From assembly GCA_905234835.1 (NCBI GenBank), contig CAJOIZ010000003.1, positions 1 through 64,000 of the forward strand: a stretch of 64,000 nucleotides of DNA. Direction: 5' to 3'. Origin of the DNA: Paludibacteraceae bacterium. Its GTDB lineage: Bacteria; Bacteroidota; Bacteroidia; Bacteroidales; Paludibacteraceae. Under the pieces are notes generated by a model. The model saw nothing but the letters and a program-made list of their open reading frames with translations, ran no database searches and was not told where the DNA came from. The position numbers and the translations under genes were made by a program. Below are positions 7,806-17,142 of this stretch, piece after piece; within the stretch, counting starts at the first letter, position 1, and each line of letters opens with the position of its first letter.

Positions 7806-8429
7806 ATGGTATATGGATATATTAGAGTATCAAGTGACAAACAGACCGTTGACAACCAACGGTATGAAATAAGTTCTTTCTGTAGTAAAAATGGCTTGCA
7901 GATTGACCGTTGGATTGAAGAAACGATTTCCGGCACCAAGAATTACAAGCAGCGTCGGTTAGGAACTCTTCTGCGGGGCATCAAACAGAATGATCTTATT
8001 ATCTGCAGCGAATTGAGCCGTCTGGGAAGAAGTTTCTATATGATTATGGAGATTCTGAGCTTATGTATGAACAAGGAGTGCAGAGTATGGACAATCAAGG
8101 ACGGCTACCGCTTGGGCGATGACATCCAGTCTAAGGTACTGGCTTTTGCGTTTGGCATCTCAGCAGAAATAGAAAGAACACTCATCTCACAACGAACCAA
8201 GGAAGCACTCGCACGAAGAAAAGCAGAAGGAAAACAACTTGGAAGGAAGAAAGGAACTGTCATCGACTACGAACATTTGAGACTGCACCGCTATCACAAT
8301 CGGATTATGACTTACATACAGTCCGGATATTCGGTGAGCGAAATGGCTAAAAAACTGAAATGCGGTTATATGCAGCTCAAACGTTATATAGAGCGTTACA
8401 ACCTTGCCCAACAACCTAAACACCAATAG
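7806..8429 (+). CDS. Serine recombinase / DNA invertase family
   Basis: 207 residues. MVYGYIRVSSDKQTVDNQR holds the catalytic Ser of the resolvase/invertase family. ELSRLGRSFYMIMEIL and the helix AFAFGISAEIERTLISQRTKEAL with RKAEGKQLGRKKG complete the catalytic domain and E-helix. A C-terminal helix-turn-helix (SVSEMAKKLKCGYMQLKRYI) follows. The size and motifs resemble the Bacteroides invertases (Mpi-like) that flip promoters. The ATG is 1 bp after the MurU-like stop, an unusually intimate operon position for a recombinase. Confidence 0.85.
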   Translation: MVYGYIRVSSDKQTVDNQRYEISSFCSKNGLQIDRWIEETISGTKNYKQRRLGTLLRGIKQNDLIICSELSRLGRSFYMIMEILSLCMNKECRVWTIKDGYRLGDDIQSKVLAFAFGISAEIERTLISQRTKEALARRKAEGKQLGRKKGTVIDYEHLRLHRYHNRIMTYIQSGYSVSEMAKKLKCGYMQLKRYIERYNLAQQPKHQ

Positions 8430-8430
8430 T

Positions 8431-10716
8431 TTGAATAAAGATTTTACTCTTTCGGAATATAGACGTCTTCTCATAGCCTTGCAGCAGGCAGGTTATCGCT
8501 TTGTACCTTTTGGCGATGTATGTAGGTATAGGCTTGACCATCCGGACGGAATACCGCTTGCTGACAGGTATGTCATGCTGCGTCACGATGTGGACCTGCG
8601 GGCGGAAAACAGCTTGTGTACAGCACGGATTGAACACTCGCTCGGTATTAGGGCATCCTACTATTTCCGTGTCATACCGCAGTCCAATCAGCCTGACATT
8701 ATTCGTGCCATTGCAGAGTTGGGGCACGAGATAGGCTACCATTATGAGGATATGGCTATTGCCAACGGGAATGTTACTGAAGCGTTGGCGCATTTTGAGA
8801 AATGGCTTGCTTATTTCCGGCAGTTCTATCCCGTCACCACTATCTGTATGCATGGTGCGCCTGCCAGTCGGTACGATGGACGTGATCTGTGGAAGACAAA
8901 AAGTTACCGCGACTACGGTATAATCGGAGAACCGTATTTCGACATTGATTTCAATCGGGTGTTTTACCTTACCGACACGGGCAGACAGTGGGACGGCTAC
9001 CGCGTTTCGGTCCGTGACAAGGTAAAGCAGCAGGAGGAATGGACGCGTCAGGGACGAACCTTCCACACCACAGGTGATATTATCCGGTGCTTGACGGACG
9101 GCTCGTTTAAAAGCAAACTCGGCAATGCCGTGATGATAACCACGCACCCGCAACGATGGACCGATAACACGCGGCTGTGGATGCAGGAATATATATCCCA
9201 ATCAGTTAAAAACATTGTGAAACGCTTACTCTTCGATATTTTTCTATGGCTGCTCTGCGGAACGCTTTATACGCTTTTCCGCGTAGTGGCCCAGAAAGAG
9301 GATGTACTTTCGTATGTCTTTCTTTTCGGCGCAATGGCGCTTGTATGGATTCTGCTTGGATTGCTTTTCGCCAAATACCGTAGGTCGTATAAGGAGGCTT
9401 GGTACTGGCAGGAACTGCTTTCGCTTTGTTTGACAGGTGGTTCATTGATGCTTGTCCTTCACTTTGTTCTGCCGTTACTGCCATGGGAATTTTCGATGAC
9501 GGTGGCGCTATGGATGGTGGGCGTTGTAGTCATAGTGGATGCCTTGTCGCAATTAGGCAAGCATTACTGGAAATTTGCTCTCAATATGACCGTACCTGTT
9601 ATGGAAATTGAGCAGCGCGAGAATGCCGTGGTAGTACGGCCGGATGAACTGCGCAACGAGAAATCGCAACGCACTATCCACGAAACAGTCCTGTCGCTTA
9701 CGACTGAGGATGAATACTGGATGCTGGTCAGGGAAGCCAACCTGAACAACAAGCGTACCAAGGTTGTTGCCAACCGTGACCGCTATTCCTTCCTCGAGAT
9801 ACCCGACTACCAGTACGATACGCTCGTTGACCTGATTCTTCTTAATGAAGTGAAGGGTATCAACCGTCGGTTCTGTATTATCAACCAGAAACTGCCCGAC
9901 AACGGAAGGTATATCTGCTGCTACCGACCGCAAGAGTACATCAAGAAGAAGATACTCGCTTCCTATCCAAAGGGAATCAACTATATTGTTTATACTGTAT
10001 GGTTCGTATGGAAGCGGCTTTTGCCGAGGCTCTTGCTTGTCAGCCGTCTCTATTATGATGTCACCAAAGGAAAGAAGCGCGTACTGTCCAAAACGGAAGT
10101 GTTGGGAAGACTCTACTACTGCGGATTTGAGGTTGAGAAAATCATCCCGTCTGAACATATTGAGTACATCTTTGCACGCCGCCATTCGCAGCCATATGAC
10201 CAGGAGCAGATCAAGGTGTATGGACCGCTTATCAAACTCCCGCGTGTCTGCAAAGACAAGAAGATAGTCTATTTCTACAAGTTCCGGACCATGCACCCCT
10301 ATTCGGAGTACATACAGAAATACGTCTTTGACAAACGTGGTGGAATGAACATAGCCGACAAGTCCGATGACGACTGGCGCATCACTACATGGGGACGATG
10401 GATGAGGCGCTATTGGCTGGACGAGTTGCCTATGCTAATCAACTTTTTCAAAGGCGATATCAAACTGGTGGGAATACGCCCTCTGTCACGTACAATGTTT
10501 GATACGTATCCCGAGTACTTGCAGGACAAACGCACACGTACCAAACCGGGACTCATCCCGCCTTTCTACATCGACCACCCGAAAACGTTTGATGAACTTT
10601 ATGCTTCTGAGAACAAGTACTTGGACGAGTATTTCCGGCATCCGCTTTGGACGGATACGAAGTACTTCTTTATGACCGTTTATTCCATTCTCTTCAAGAG
10701 AATGCATAGTGCTTGA
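8431..10716 (+). CDS. Polysaccharide deacetylase-like domain fused to a membrane sugar transferase
   Basis: About 761 residues. Residues 1-260 resemble a NodB/polysaccharide deacetylase fold (YVMLRHDVDL, ASYYFRVI, GHEIGYHYED, TICMHG, MITTHPQRW). Residues 265-375 contain about four hydrophobic segments. After a soluble linker, residues 590-760 carry a bacterial sugar transferase (YKFRTMHPYSEY, WMRRYWLDELPMLINF, GDIKLVGIRPLS, RTKPGLIPPF) of the kind that loads the first sugar on undecaprenyl phosphate. Both possible starts are TTG: 8404, overlapping the recombinase, or 8431, just after its stop; I prefer 8431. The domain combination is unusual. Confidence 0.8.
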   Translation: MNKDFTLSEYRRLLIALQQAGYRFVPFGDVCRYRLDHPDGIPLADRYVMLRHDVDLRAENSLCTARIEHSLGIRASYYFRVIPQSNQPDIIRAIAELGHEIGYHYEDMAIANGNVTEALAHFEKWLAYFRQFYPVTTICMHGAPASRYDGRDLWKTKSYRDYGIIGEPYFDIDFNRVFYLTDTGRQWDGYRVSVRDKVKQQEEWTRQGRTFHTTGDIIRCLTDGSFKSKLGNAVMITTHPQRWTDNTRLWMQEYISQSVKNIVKRLLFDIFLWLLCGTLYTLFRVVAQKEDVLSYVFLFGAMALVWILLGLLFAKYRRSYKEAWYWQELLSLCLTGGSLMLVLHFVLPLLPWEFSMTVALWMVGVVVIVDALSQLGKHYWKFALNMTVPVMEIEQRENAVVVRPDELRNEKSQRTIHETVLSLTTEDEYWMLVREANLNNKRTKVVANRDRYSFLEIPDYQYDTLVDLILLNEVKGINRRFCIINQKLPDNGRYICCYRPQEYIKKKILASYPKGINYIVYTVWFVWKRLLPRLLLVSRLYYDVTKGKKRVLSKTEVLGRLYYCGFEVEKIIPSEHIEYIFARRHSQPYDQEQIKVYGPLIKLPRVCKDKKIVYFYKFRTMHPYSEYIQKYVFDKRGGMNIADKSDDDWRITTWGRWMRRYWLDELPMLINFFKGDIKLVGIRPLSRTMFDTYPEYLQDKRTRTKPGLIPPFYIDHPKTFDELYASENKYLDEYFRHPLWTDTKYFFMTVYSILFKRMHSA

Positions 10717-10728
10717 CGAGGTACGTTT

Positions 10729-11751
10729 ATGCGCCGTTTTACCGATTTTTTCAATCGCTACGCTCTTTTTATTGCAATTGTTATCGGGGCAGCAGGCTTC
10801 CCCTTCTTTAGAATTTTTACGCCAGCTCTGCCGCCGCTCATCTTCTTGATGCTCTTTTTTACATTCTGCAAAGTCAATCCGTTGGACTTGCGTCTCCATG
10901 TATGGCACGGACTGGCATTGCTTGTTCAAATGCTGTTGGCAATAGGCTCCTGTTTTCTGTTGAGAGCATTTCAACCTTTTGTCCCCGTATTGCAGGACCC
11001 TGCAGTTGCAGAGAGTGTGATGCTTTGTTTCCTTCAACCCACGGCGACGGCGGCACCTATCATTGCAGGCAGACTTGGTGGTAGCATACAGAACCTGACT
11101 ATGTACACGATTGTCTGCAATTTTGCCATTGTGCTGATTGTACCTCTCCTATTCCCGTATATCCATCCTGTAGATGCATTCTCGTTCTCTGTGGCTGCGT
11201 GGATTATTCTGAAGAAAGTGGGGGGACTTTTGGTAGGTCCGTTTATCCTTGCGTGGGCAATTCGACTTATCTATGACGCCTTGCAGCGGCGTAAAGGAAG
11301 TACAAAGAGGTTCTATCTCCCTCGGACTTGGGCGCAAGTACCTTTTTATCTCTGGGCGACTACCATCGTCATACTGATGGGCGATATAGTTCATACCCTC
11401 GTCTATGGCACTTATGACTTGTGGGCGGCTGTAGTTATTTGTATTGGGGCGGCTGGGGCGTGCCTCATGCAGTTCTGCTTGGGCAGACGGATAGGATTCC
11501 GTTTCCCCGCTTCAAGCCACGGAACCGATTATCACGATGTGGTCATCAATCCAGACACTGCTCCGACCACACCAAGCGGCATATCGCGTATTACTGCCGG
11601 ACAGGCAATGGGGCAAAAAAATACGACCCTCGCCATATGGATGGCGCAGACATATCTTTTCCCGCTTGCGGCTCTCGGTCCTGCCGCTTATATGATAGTA
11701 CAGAACTTCTTTATTGCCCGTCAACTGCGAGTCGCTGCTCGCGGACGATAA
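10729..11751 (+). CDS. Bile acid:sodium symporter (BASS) family transporter
   Basis: 340 residues with eight to ten hydrophobic segments. The signature GQAMGQKNTTLAIWMAQTY near residue 295 resembles the conserved crossover region of BASS/arsenite-type carriers. It lies 12 bp after the sugar-transferase fusion on the same strand. Its 3' end overlaps the convergent 11711-12115 gene by 41 bp. Substrate unknown. Confidence 0.75.
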   Translation: MRRFTDFFNRYALFIAIVIGAAGFPFFRIFTPALPPLIFLMLFFTFCKVNPLDLRLHVWHGLALLVQMLLAIGSCFLLRAFQPFVPVLQDPAVAESVMLCFLQPTATAAPIIAGRLGGSIQNLTMYTIVCNFAIVLIVPLLFPYIHPVDAFSFSVAAWIILKKVGGLLVGPFILAWAIRLIYDALQRRKGSTKRFYLPRTWAQVPFYLWATTIVILMGDIVHTLVYGTYDLWAAVVICIGAAGACLMQFCLGRRIGFRFPASSHGTDYHDVVINPDTAPTTPSGISRITAGQAMGQKNTTLAIWMAQTYLFPLAALGPAAYMIVQNFFIARQLRVAARGR

Positions 11752-12115
11752 GCAACGCTTCTTCGCGTATTTCAGGTGGTAGGGAAATACGGCGCATCTC
11801 AAGACTGCGTACCCAACCCGATACATCCTCCGCACGCATACTGCGAAAGACCTCGCCGATAGCTTTGGTTTGCTCATCGGTCATATCCTCCGGTGCTATT
11901 CCTGCGAAGGCATCCAGTTCCTCGTCATCGTAATAGACAGGATGATCGAGAGGTTGTAGCAACTTCTCGCGTTCGCAGACTAAATGCTGCCCGCAACAAC
12001 CCGATACGGGTGCCTGCTTAGAAGCACCCGTATCAGCTTTGCGGTGTCTTTCGCGCCATTCAAAAAGGATAAGAATGGCGAGTCCGAGCGAAAGAAAAAC
12101 AATGAGAGGAATCAT
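11711..12115 (-). CDS. Membrane-anchored small protein, unknown function
   Basis: 134 residues with one N-terminal membrane segment (LIVFLSLGLAILILFEW). A short Cys motif (SGCCGQHLVCEREKLL) follows, then an acidic, helical region (YYDDEELDAFAGI). Proteins of this layout are widespread in Bacteroidetes, but I know no function. It starts directly after the stop of the zinc-ribbon gene and is surely in that operon. The two Cys and the His could bind a metal (inference). Confidence 0.75.
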   Translation of the reverse strand: MIPLIVFLSLGLAILILFEWRERHRKADTGASKQAPVSGCCGQHLVCEREKLLQPLDHPVYYDDEELDAFAGIAPEDMTDEQTKAIGEVFRSMRAEDVSGWVRSLEMRRISLPPEIREEALLIVREQRLAVDGQ

Positions 12116-12862
12116 TTATTTCATTTCCGAATCCACAAGAATGCGCCCGCAGAACTCGCAGACAATAATCTTCTTGCGTTGGCGGATATCTAACTGGCGT
12201 TGGGCAGGAATCTTACTATGACAACCGCCGCAACTGTCGCGCTCGATCTTTACAACAGCCAGACCGTTGTGGGCGTTTTTGCGGATGCGTTTGAAAGCGG
12301 ACAGCAGACGCTCGTCCACTTGTGATTCCAGTTCGGCAGAGCGGATCATCAGTGTTTCCGTTTCGTTTTTCGTCTCTTCCAAGATAGAGTTCAAATCGGC
12401 TTTCTTCTGATTCAAATCTACAGTCTTTTCTTCAATCTCAGAAACGGTTCTGGCTTTTTCTGCCTGACGTGTTTCCAAGTCGGACGTGTAGTTCCTGATT
12501 TTCTTCTGACTCAACTCAATATCCAATTGCTGATACTCGATCTCTTTGGTCAGATTGTCGTACTCGCGGTTGTTGCGCACATTGTCTTGCTGCTCTTTAT
12601 AGCGGGAGATGGCGGCATTGGCATTCTCAATGCGGACACGGTGGTCGGATATCTGTGTTTCGCATTCCTTGATGTCGTTTTCGATGTTCTTTAGACGGGT
12701 TTTCAGCCCTTCTAATTCATCGCTCATGTCTTTTACCTCTTGAGGCAGTTCGCCTGCCAGTATGCGCAGTTCGTCTATTTTCGAATCTACCGCTTGCAAA
12801 TCATAGAGGGTTTGCAGTTTCTCCTCTATGGATAACTCTTTTTCTTCTTTTTTTGTTGTCAT
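12116..12862 (-). CDS. Coiled-coil protein with C4 zinc ribbon
   Basis: 248 residues. Residues 10-185 are a long antiparallel coiled coil rich in Glu, Lys and Gln. Residues 190-245 form the zinc ribbon CGGCHSKIPAQ...CEFCGRIL, with four Cys in two CxxC pairs. This is the zf-RING_7 architecture usually annotated as a putative nucleic-acid-binding protein. It sits downstream of the Nif3-like gene, a frequent neighbourhood in Bacteroidetes. Confidence 0.9.
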   Translation of the reverse strand: MTTKKEEKELSIEEKLQTLYDLQAVDSKIDELRILAGELPQEVKDMSDELEGLKTRLKNIENDIKECETQISDHRVRIENANAAISRYKEQQDNVRNNREYDNLTKEIEYQQLDIELSQKKIRNYTSDLETRQAEKARTVSEIEEKTVDLNQKKADLNSILEETKNETETLMIRSAELESQVDERLLSAFKRIRKNAHNGLAVVKIERDSCGGCHSKIPAQRQLDIRQRKKIIVCEFCGRILVDSEMK

Positions 12863-12968
12863 AATATATGTCGTTTTGATTAGTCTCTTAAACCTTAAAC
12901 ACTAAACTCTTAACTTCTCTCAACTATGAACTTTCAACTTTCAACTTTCAACTCTCAATTATCAACTC
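12863..12968. repeat. 106-bp spacer of 7-nt repeats
   Basis: Between the Nif3-like and zinc-ribbon genes the spacer is made of units such as AACTTTC, AACTCTC and AATTATC, the same vocabulary seen at 1.0, 50.0 and 59.8 kb. It interrupts an otherwise tight operon. Confidence 0.7.
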
Positions 12969-13784
12969 TCAACTATAGTACCTGACCGGGCTTTGGTCTT
13001 TTTCCGAAATCACAATATCCACTTTCCCTGCCAGCAACTCTGCAAACACCTCCCGTGTGAAATGTTCGCTCACCCAATGATCCATATCGATAACTCCGAT
13101 TTGACCTGCTGCAGGCTGAAAGACATGGTATTTGAAATCTGCCGATACAAAGACATCTGCTCCTTGCTTTATTGCCGCGTCCATGAACTCGCTGCCCGCA
13201 CCGCCGCATAAGGCGATTGTCTGTACGGATGTTTCTTTTGGTGGAATATAGCGCAGAATGTCCGCTCCGAACGCCTCTTTCACGTGTTGTAACAACGCCT
13301 CGAAAGCCACAGGCTGTGGCAGTTTGCCGATGACTCCTAATCCGTATTGCGCTTCACTGATTGGCTGACCCGTTCGTACATCACAATCAGGCTGGTCAGG
13401 TTGCGGAACAAGAATACGGTAATTGTCTAAACCAATCTTCTCCGCCATCCTGCCGCTCACTCCGTGCAGGTAGTTGTCCATTGACGTATGTGCCGAATAG
13501 ACGGCTATTCTATTACATATGGCTTCGATCACGCAACGTTCCTGTTCCGTCTTGCCGGTAATGGACCGCAGACCTCGGTAGAGTAGGGGATGGTGCGACA
13601 AAACAAGTTGGCACTGCTTTTCATACGCCTCGCGTACCACGGCTTCAGTAACATCCGTAGTAAGCAACACGCGCTTTACCTCCGCATTGCCATTGTCAAT
13701 CTGCAGTCCCGAATTATCCCACTCCTCTTGCCTCGCCAAGGGGGCTACAGATTCTATGATATCAATTATATTACTGAGGACCAA
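12969..13784 (-). CDS. Nif3-like dinuclear metal centre hexameric protein
   Basis: 271 residues. Typical Nif3/YbgI motifs are LARQEEWDNSGLQI near the start, VLSHHPLLYRG (metal-binding His pair), AVYSAHTSMDN, and ADFKYHVFQ and IDMDHWVSEHF near the end. Nif3 proteins form toroidal hexamers with a di-metal site; some are GTP cyclohydrolase I type 2-like, and the true role here is unknown. Normal length. Confidence 0.92.
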   Translation of the reverse strand: MVLSNIIDIIESVAPLARQEEWDNSGLQIDNGNAEVKRVLLTTDVTEAVVREAYEKQCQLVLSHHPLLYRGLRSITGKTEQERCVIEAICNRIAVYSAHTSMDNYLHGVSGRMAEKIGLDNYRILVPQPDQPDCDVRTGQPISEAQYGLGVIGKLPQPVAFEALLQHVKEAFGADILRYIPPKETSVQTIALCGGAGSEFMDAAIKQGADVFVSADFKYHVFQPAAGQIGVIDMDHWVSEHFTREVFAELLAGKVDIVISEKDQSPVRYYS

Positions 13785-13808
13785 CCTTTCTTTGTTTCCT
13801 GTCGTGTG

Positions 13809-14348
13809 TCAGCCTTTCTTGGCACCTACACCTGTCTTGGCTGACGCACCGGTCATTTTCTTCTGGGTCTTTACTTGTGATTGGCGTGCCGTCTTCTGCT
13901 CCTCGCGGACATCTTTGCTCTCCGTGGTAGTTTCCACATTGTCACCTTCTTCTTTCTCCACACTGAAGTCGGTGATACCCGCTGCAATCAGCAAGTTGTA
14001 CCATTTGATAAGTTTCTGGATGTCGGTCGGATAGACGCGGTCACGGTCGAAGTCGGGTAGCACACCCTCAAAGAATGTGCGCAGTGCATCGGGAGTGGCG
14101 TTCTTCACGTCCATCTCCACCGGACGCATCTCCTGCTTCTTGCCTAATGCGGTCAGCACATCGCTCAAAGGTACATCTTCCCCGGTTGTGTACATTGACA
14201 CATCCGCTAACGAAACAATCTTGTCGCGGGCGTATGTCGGCATACGTTTCCCGTCCGACAGCGATTCAACAATCAGCATGTTCTTGCCTTGACTGACTAA
14301 CTGGTATAAACCGGACTTGCCCGTAATGGATAGAATTTTGTTCAGCAT
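13809..14348 (-). CDS. DUF5606 family protein
   Basis: 179 residues. The N-terminal pattern MLNKILSITGKSGLYQLVSQ and the following LIVESL...YARDKIVSLADVSMYT are what I recognise as the DUF5606 family of Bacteroidetes. A charged, low-complexity tail (Thr, Lys, Gln) follows. It lies 24 bp upstream of the Nif3-like gene. Function unknown. Confidence 0.85.
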   Translation of the reverse strand: MLNKILSITGKSGLYQLVSQGKNMLIVESLSDGKRMPTYARDKIVSLADVSMYTTGEDVPLSDVLTALGKKQEMRPVEMDVKNATPDALRTFFEGVLPDFDRDRVYPTDIQKLIKWYNLLIAAGITDFSVEKEEGDNVETTTESKDVREEQKTARQSQVKTQKKMTGASAKTGVGAKKG

Positions 14349-14371
14349 ATAGAATGGTAATTATTGTCTTC

Positions 14372-15595
14372 TTATGGGATACGTCCTCCAAGGACGTTGA
14401 ACCATTGTCCGTCGCGAAGGATGAACATCTGGCCATTGCGCATCACTTTCGTGTAACGCTTTTCGTTTTTCTGTTCGTCCAATGCGGTAGGCACAGGGTA
14501 ACCGTACTGCAACGTGAACACATTGTCTCCTTTCGTCAAATGTATCCGCCAGTAGTTGATATTTTTGTTCTGGTATGCGCCGTCGCGCACGAGGGCGAAC
14601 TGCGAGACATCGCCGCCTCCGATATTCAGTATGTAGTCGTCTTCAGCAGGGGCATAGATATGCAGTTGCACGTCCGCCTTGCCGTTGGTCAGAGCAGCCG
14701 TATGTACCGCAAGATCCGTCCCGTATGCCTCCATCCATAACTGAAGTACACCCGTTCCATCACCGTGCAGTTTGGCAAGGTCTTTACCGATGACGTAACT
14801 ATTCTTCGCCTGCTGCTGGAGATAAAGTTCTATATTGTCATTGAATCCCCCGTCGGGATGGGAGATGACCAGTGTGTATCCCCCTGATTCTGTCTCGCTG
14901 GACGGCAAACGGCGGGGAGAGTCAAACTCCTCACCTGGGTCCATGTTTCCGCCGAAATCGAAACCGACACCCGATTTGGTGAATGCCAGTTTGCCCGCAG
15001 CGGCGGTCTGGATAATCAGCGGTTCACCCACGTCCCATGAACGGTCAAGCAGTTCGAGTACATAGACGCTATTGGTATTGTCATAACGGAAGGCGTAGTC
15101 CACCCCCGTCAGTTCGCCCGTTGCCTTGCTCCATGCTGTGTTGGCTACTCCGTTCCATCCGCTGACGGCGGGGTTGGTACCCTCGTTCTTGCTGACGGTC
15201 ACGTTCTTGGCTTCGGACGGGTTGTTGCCCGGACGGCATTTCCATGTGTTCTGGGTCGTGCCATTCAGCACCATCTTGTAACATCTTCCCGAGTTCAACT
15301 CGCTGTTGGTACTCACCGCCACCCACGGATCCTGCCCAGCTGCGTACCGCGAACCGTCATACACATAAATGGTGACTTTGCCTTGCGCGGCGTTCACGGA
15401 GGCATTGGTGGATGACACGATGTTCGCTACCGGTACGGTGTAGGGGACGGCAAACAGATAAGCCTTGCCTTCCACGGCTTTTGACTTGTTCTGCTCGAGT
15501 TTGAGTTCGTGGATGGTGGTCTGAGCTGTTGCAGCCCCTCCACAGAGGACGATGCTGCATAGCAGCATCAGTCCTCTTATAGAAAAGCTTTTCAT
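14372..15595 (-). CDS. Secreted protein with terminal sorting-like tail
   Basis: 407 residues. A signal peptide (RGLMLLCSIVLCGGAATAQ) is followed by a beta-rich protein without catalytic motifs. The end, VMRNGQMFILRDGQWFNVLG, is a divergent version of the NG-L-I---G--YNAQGQ tail of the neighbouring proteins. It is the last of five secreted-protein genes on the minus strand (23132 to 14372), 6 bp after a 51-aa gene. Likely outer-surface or T9SS cargo, by inference only. Confidence 0.75.
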   Translation of the reverse strand: MKSFSIRGLMLLCSIVLCGGAATAQTTIHELKLEQNKSKAVEGKAYLFAVPYTVPVANIVSSTNASVNAAQGKVTIYVYDGSRYAAGQDPWVAVSTNSELNSGRCYKMVLNGTTQNTWKCRPGNNPSEAKNVTVSKNEGTNPAVSGWNGVANTAWSKATGELTGVDYAFRYDNTNSVYVLELLDRSWDVGEPLIIQTAAAGKLAFTKSGVGFDFGGNMDPGEEFDSPRRLPSSETESGGYTLVISHPDGGFNDNIELYLQQQAKNSYVIGKDLAKLHGDGTGVLQLWMEAYGTDLAVHTAALTNGKADVQLHIYAPAEDDYILNIGGGDVSQFALVRDGAYQNKNINYWRIHLTKGDNVFTLQYGYPVPTALDEQKNEKRYTKVMRNGQMFILRDGQWFNVLGGRIP

Positions 15596-15601
15596 AACGT
15601 C

Positions 15602-15757
15602 TTAGCGTACTTTGGGTGATTGGGGCGCGTAGGTTTTGTCGGGAAGTGCGGAATCTGCACTGCCACCTCCGCCGCCGTACGACAGAGTGACTTCATCCAT
15701 CATTCTTTCTCCAGCCAAATGTAGAACTTGTGTGGTCGGATTTTGATACGTTTTCAT
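15602..15757 (-). CDS. 51-aa small protein between secreted-protein genes
   Basis: Too short for the track. It starts MKTYQNPTTQVLHLAGERMM, has a run of five Gly, and ends SPKVR. It lies 33 bp after the 435-aa secreted protein and 6 bp before the 407-aa one, so it is part of the run. The opening MKxYxxPxxxVxxL is seen in many small Bacteroidales proteins of unknown role. No signal peptide is visible. Confidence 0.6.
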   Translation of the reverse strand: MKTYQNPTTQVLHLAGERMMDEVTLSYGGGGGSADSALPDKTYAPQSPKVR

Positions 15758-15790
15758 AGATATGATTTTTTTATGTTTGTTATTTGTTTT

Positions 15791-17098
15791 TTAGTTCATC
15801 TGCTGACCCTGTGCGTTGTAGCGGACACCGTTATTCTCAATAACCAGTCTACCGTTTTGCATATACTTCCTGGAAGCATTGCTGTCCGTTACATTGTCAT
15901 TCAAACCGGTGGGGGCTTGGCGGTTGCGGATAATGAATCGTGCGGGTGCGCCCGCTCTGCCCGGTGCGGAAATGAGTCCGGCAGGCAGTTTGAAGTAAGC
16001 ACGGAATCCTTTCAGGTTGAAATCTTCATTGGGATAATACACCTTGTTGCCTTTGCCGATGAACAGCACCGTCTTGTCGTCTTTGGTGAGAGGAGTGGGT
16101 TTTTCAATACCTACAAACTGGATGCCGTTGCCGATGGTCTGGGGAGTGAAGGTCTCTACCATTACATCGTCAAAGAAAATGTGGTCAATATTTGTTTCGG
16201 GCTTAACGAGATAAGGCACGTTGGTTTCCGTTCCGGCGGTGATATGACTGCATTCGATTGTCAGCCCTACGCTTTCCGAGAAAGTCGCACTCTCAAAATT
16301 AAAGACGACATCGGTTCCGAAGTAAGACTCTACCTGGCTCTGCGTAAGGGCAAACGGGAAGCAGAAGGTGTTCCATTGGTCAGCAGTGAACGTCCTTTGA
16401 TAGTAAACATCAAGTTTGCCGGAAGGCTGGTCGGAATAATCATTTACATCGCTGTCGCTCCATGATTTGCGCATTCCTTTCTCGTATTTATAACCGGAAT
16501 CTTTGTACTCTTCAATCAACTCATCAGTAACTTCGATAGTGTGCTTCCAACTTGGAGCATTACCGTCTTCCCAATCAATTGGATCGAGTACGACAGTACC
16601 GCGATATTCAGGTTTCACTTCCAGATAAACTATGGAACCGTTTTGCTGGAAGGGGATTTCGATAACTCCGTTTTTGCAGTATGGATCTACAGACTGAGTC
16701 ATACCATCAATCTTCAGATTGAAGATTTCGCAAGCATTGGAAAATCCTATTTGCACTGTCAAAGAAGGTGCATCTGCCGCAATGGATAATTCCTCAGGTA
16801 ATGACGCGTCAATAGTGATGGAAGAACCGGAAGTACAGTAAGCAACGTAATCACCTGTGTTTTCATCGATACAATAAACCATCAGGTCATTGTAATTCAG
16901 CGTAAAGTACAGCGTCGTACCATCAGCAATCTCAAATTGCTCATACCCGCTTGATACGTCATACTCGTTGTTGTTCTGGTCAACAATGGACTGGAAATTG
17001 GGATCCGATGCGTAATCGTAGAACGTTACAGTATGCGTTTGAGCGAACGCATAACTGATGCCCAACAGGGCAATTAGTGTTAGAAAACAGTGTTTCAT
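15791..17098 (-). CDS. Secreted protein with shared C-terminal module and YNAQGQ tail
   Basis: 435 residues. The signal peptide is MKHCFLTLIALLGISYAFAQ. The first 200 residues are acidic and beta-rich. From about residue 235 comes the shared module: WNTFCFPFALTQSQV, AGTETNVPYLVKP, NKVYYPNEDFNLKGFRAYF. The protein ends KYMQNGRLVIENNGVRYNAQ. No enzymatic motif. Confidence 0.8.
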   Translation of the reverse strand: MKHCFLTLIALLGISYAFAQTHTVTFYDYASDPNFQSIVDQNNNEYDVSSGYEQFEIADGTTLYFTLNYNDLMVYCIDENTGDYVAYCTSGSSITIDASLPEELSIAADAPSLTVQIGFSNACEIFNLKIDGMTQSVDPYCKNGVIEIPFQQNGSIVYLEVKPEYRGTVVLDPIDWEDGNAPSWKHTIEVTDELIEEYKDSGYKYEKGMRKSWSDSDVNDYSDQPSGKLDVYYQRTFTADQWNTFCFPFALTQSQVESYFGTDVVFNFESATFSESVGLTIECSHITAGTETNVPYLVKPETNIDHIFFDDVMVETFTPQTIGNGIQFVGIEKPTPLTKDDKTVLFIGKGNKVYYPNEDFNLKGFRAYFKLPAGLISAPGRAGAPARFIIRNRQAPTGLNDNVTDSNASRKYMQNGRLVIENNGVRYNAQGQQMN

Positions 17099-17142
17099 AA
17101 TGTTTTGTTTTTGGTTAATATTGAGGTTAATTGTTTTGGTTG

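Noticed and set aside
15728-16465. 245-aa plus-strand ORF
   Set aside because: Lies opposite a secreted-protein gene with signal peptide and conserved module; no independent support.
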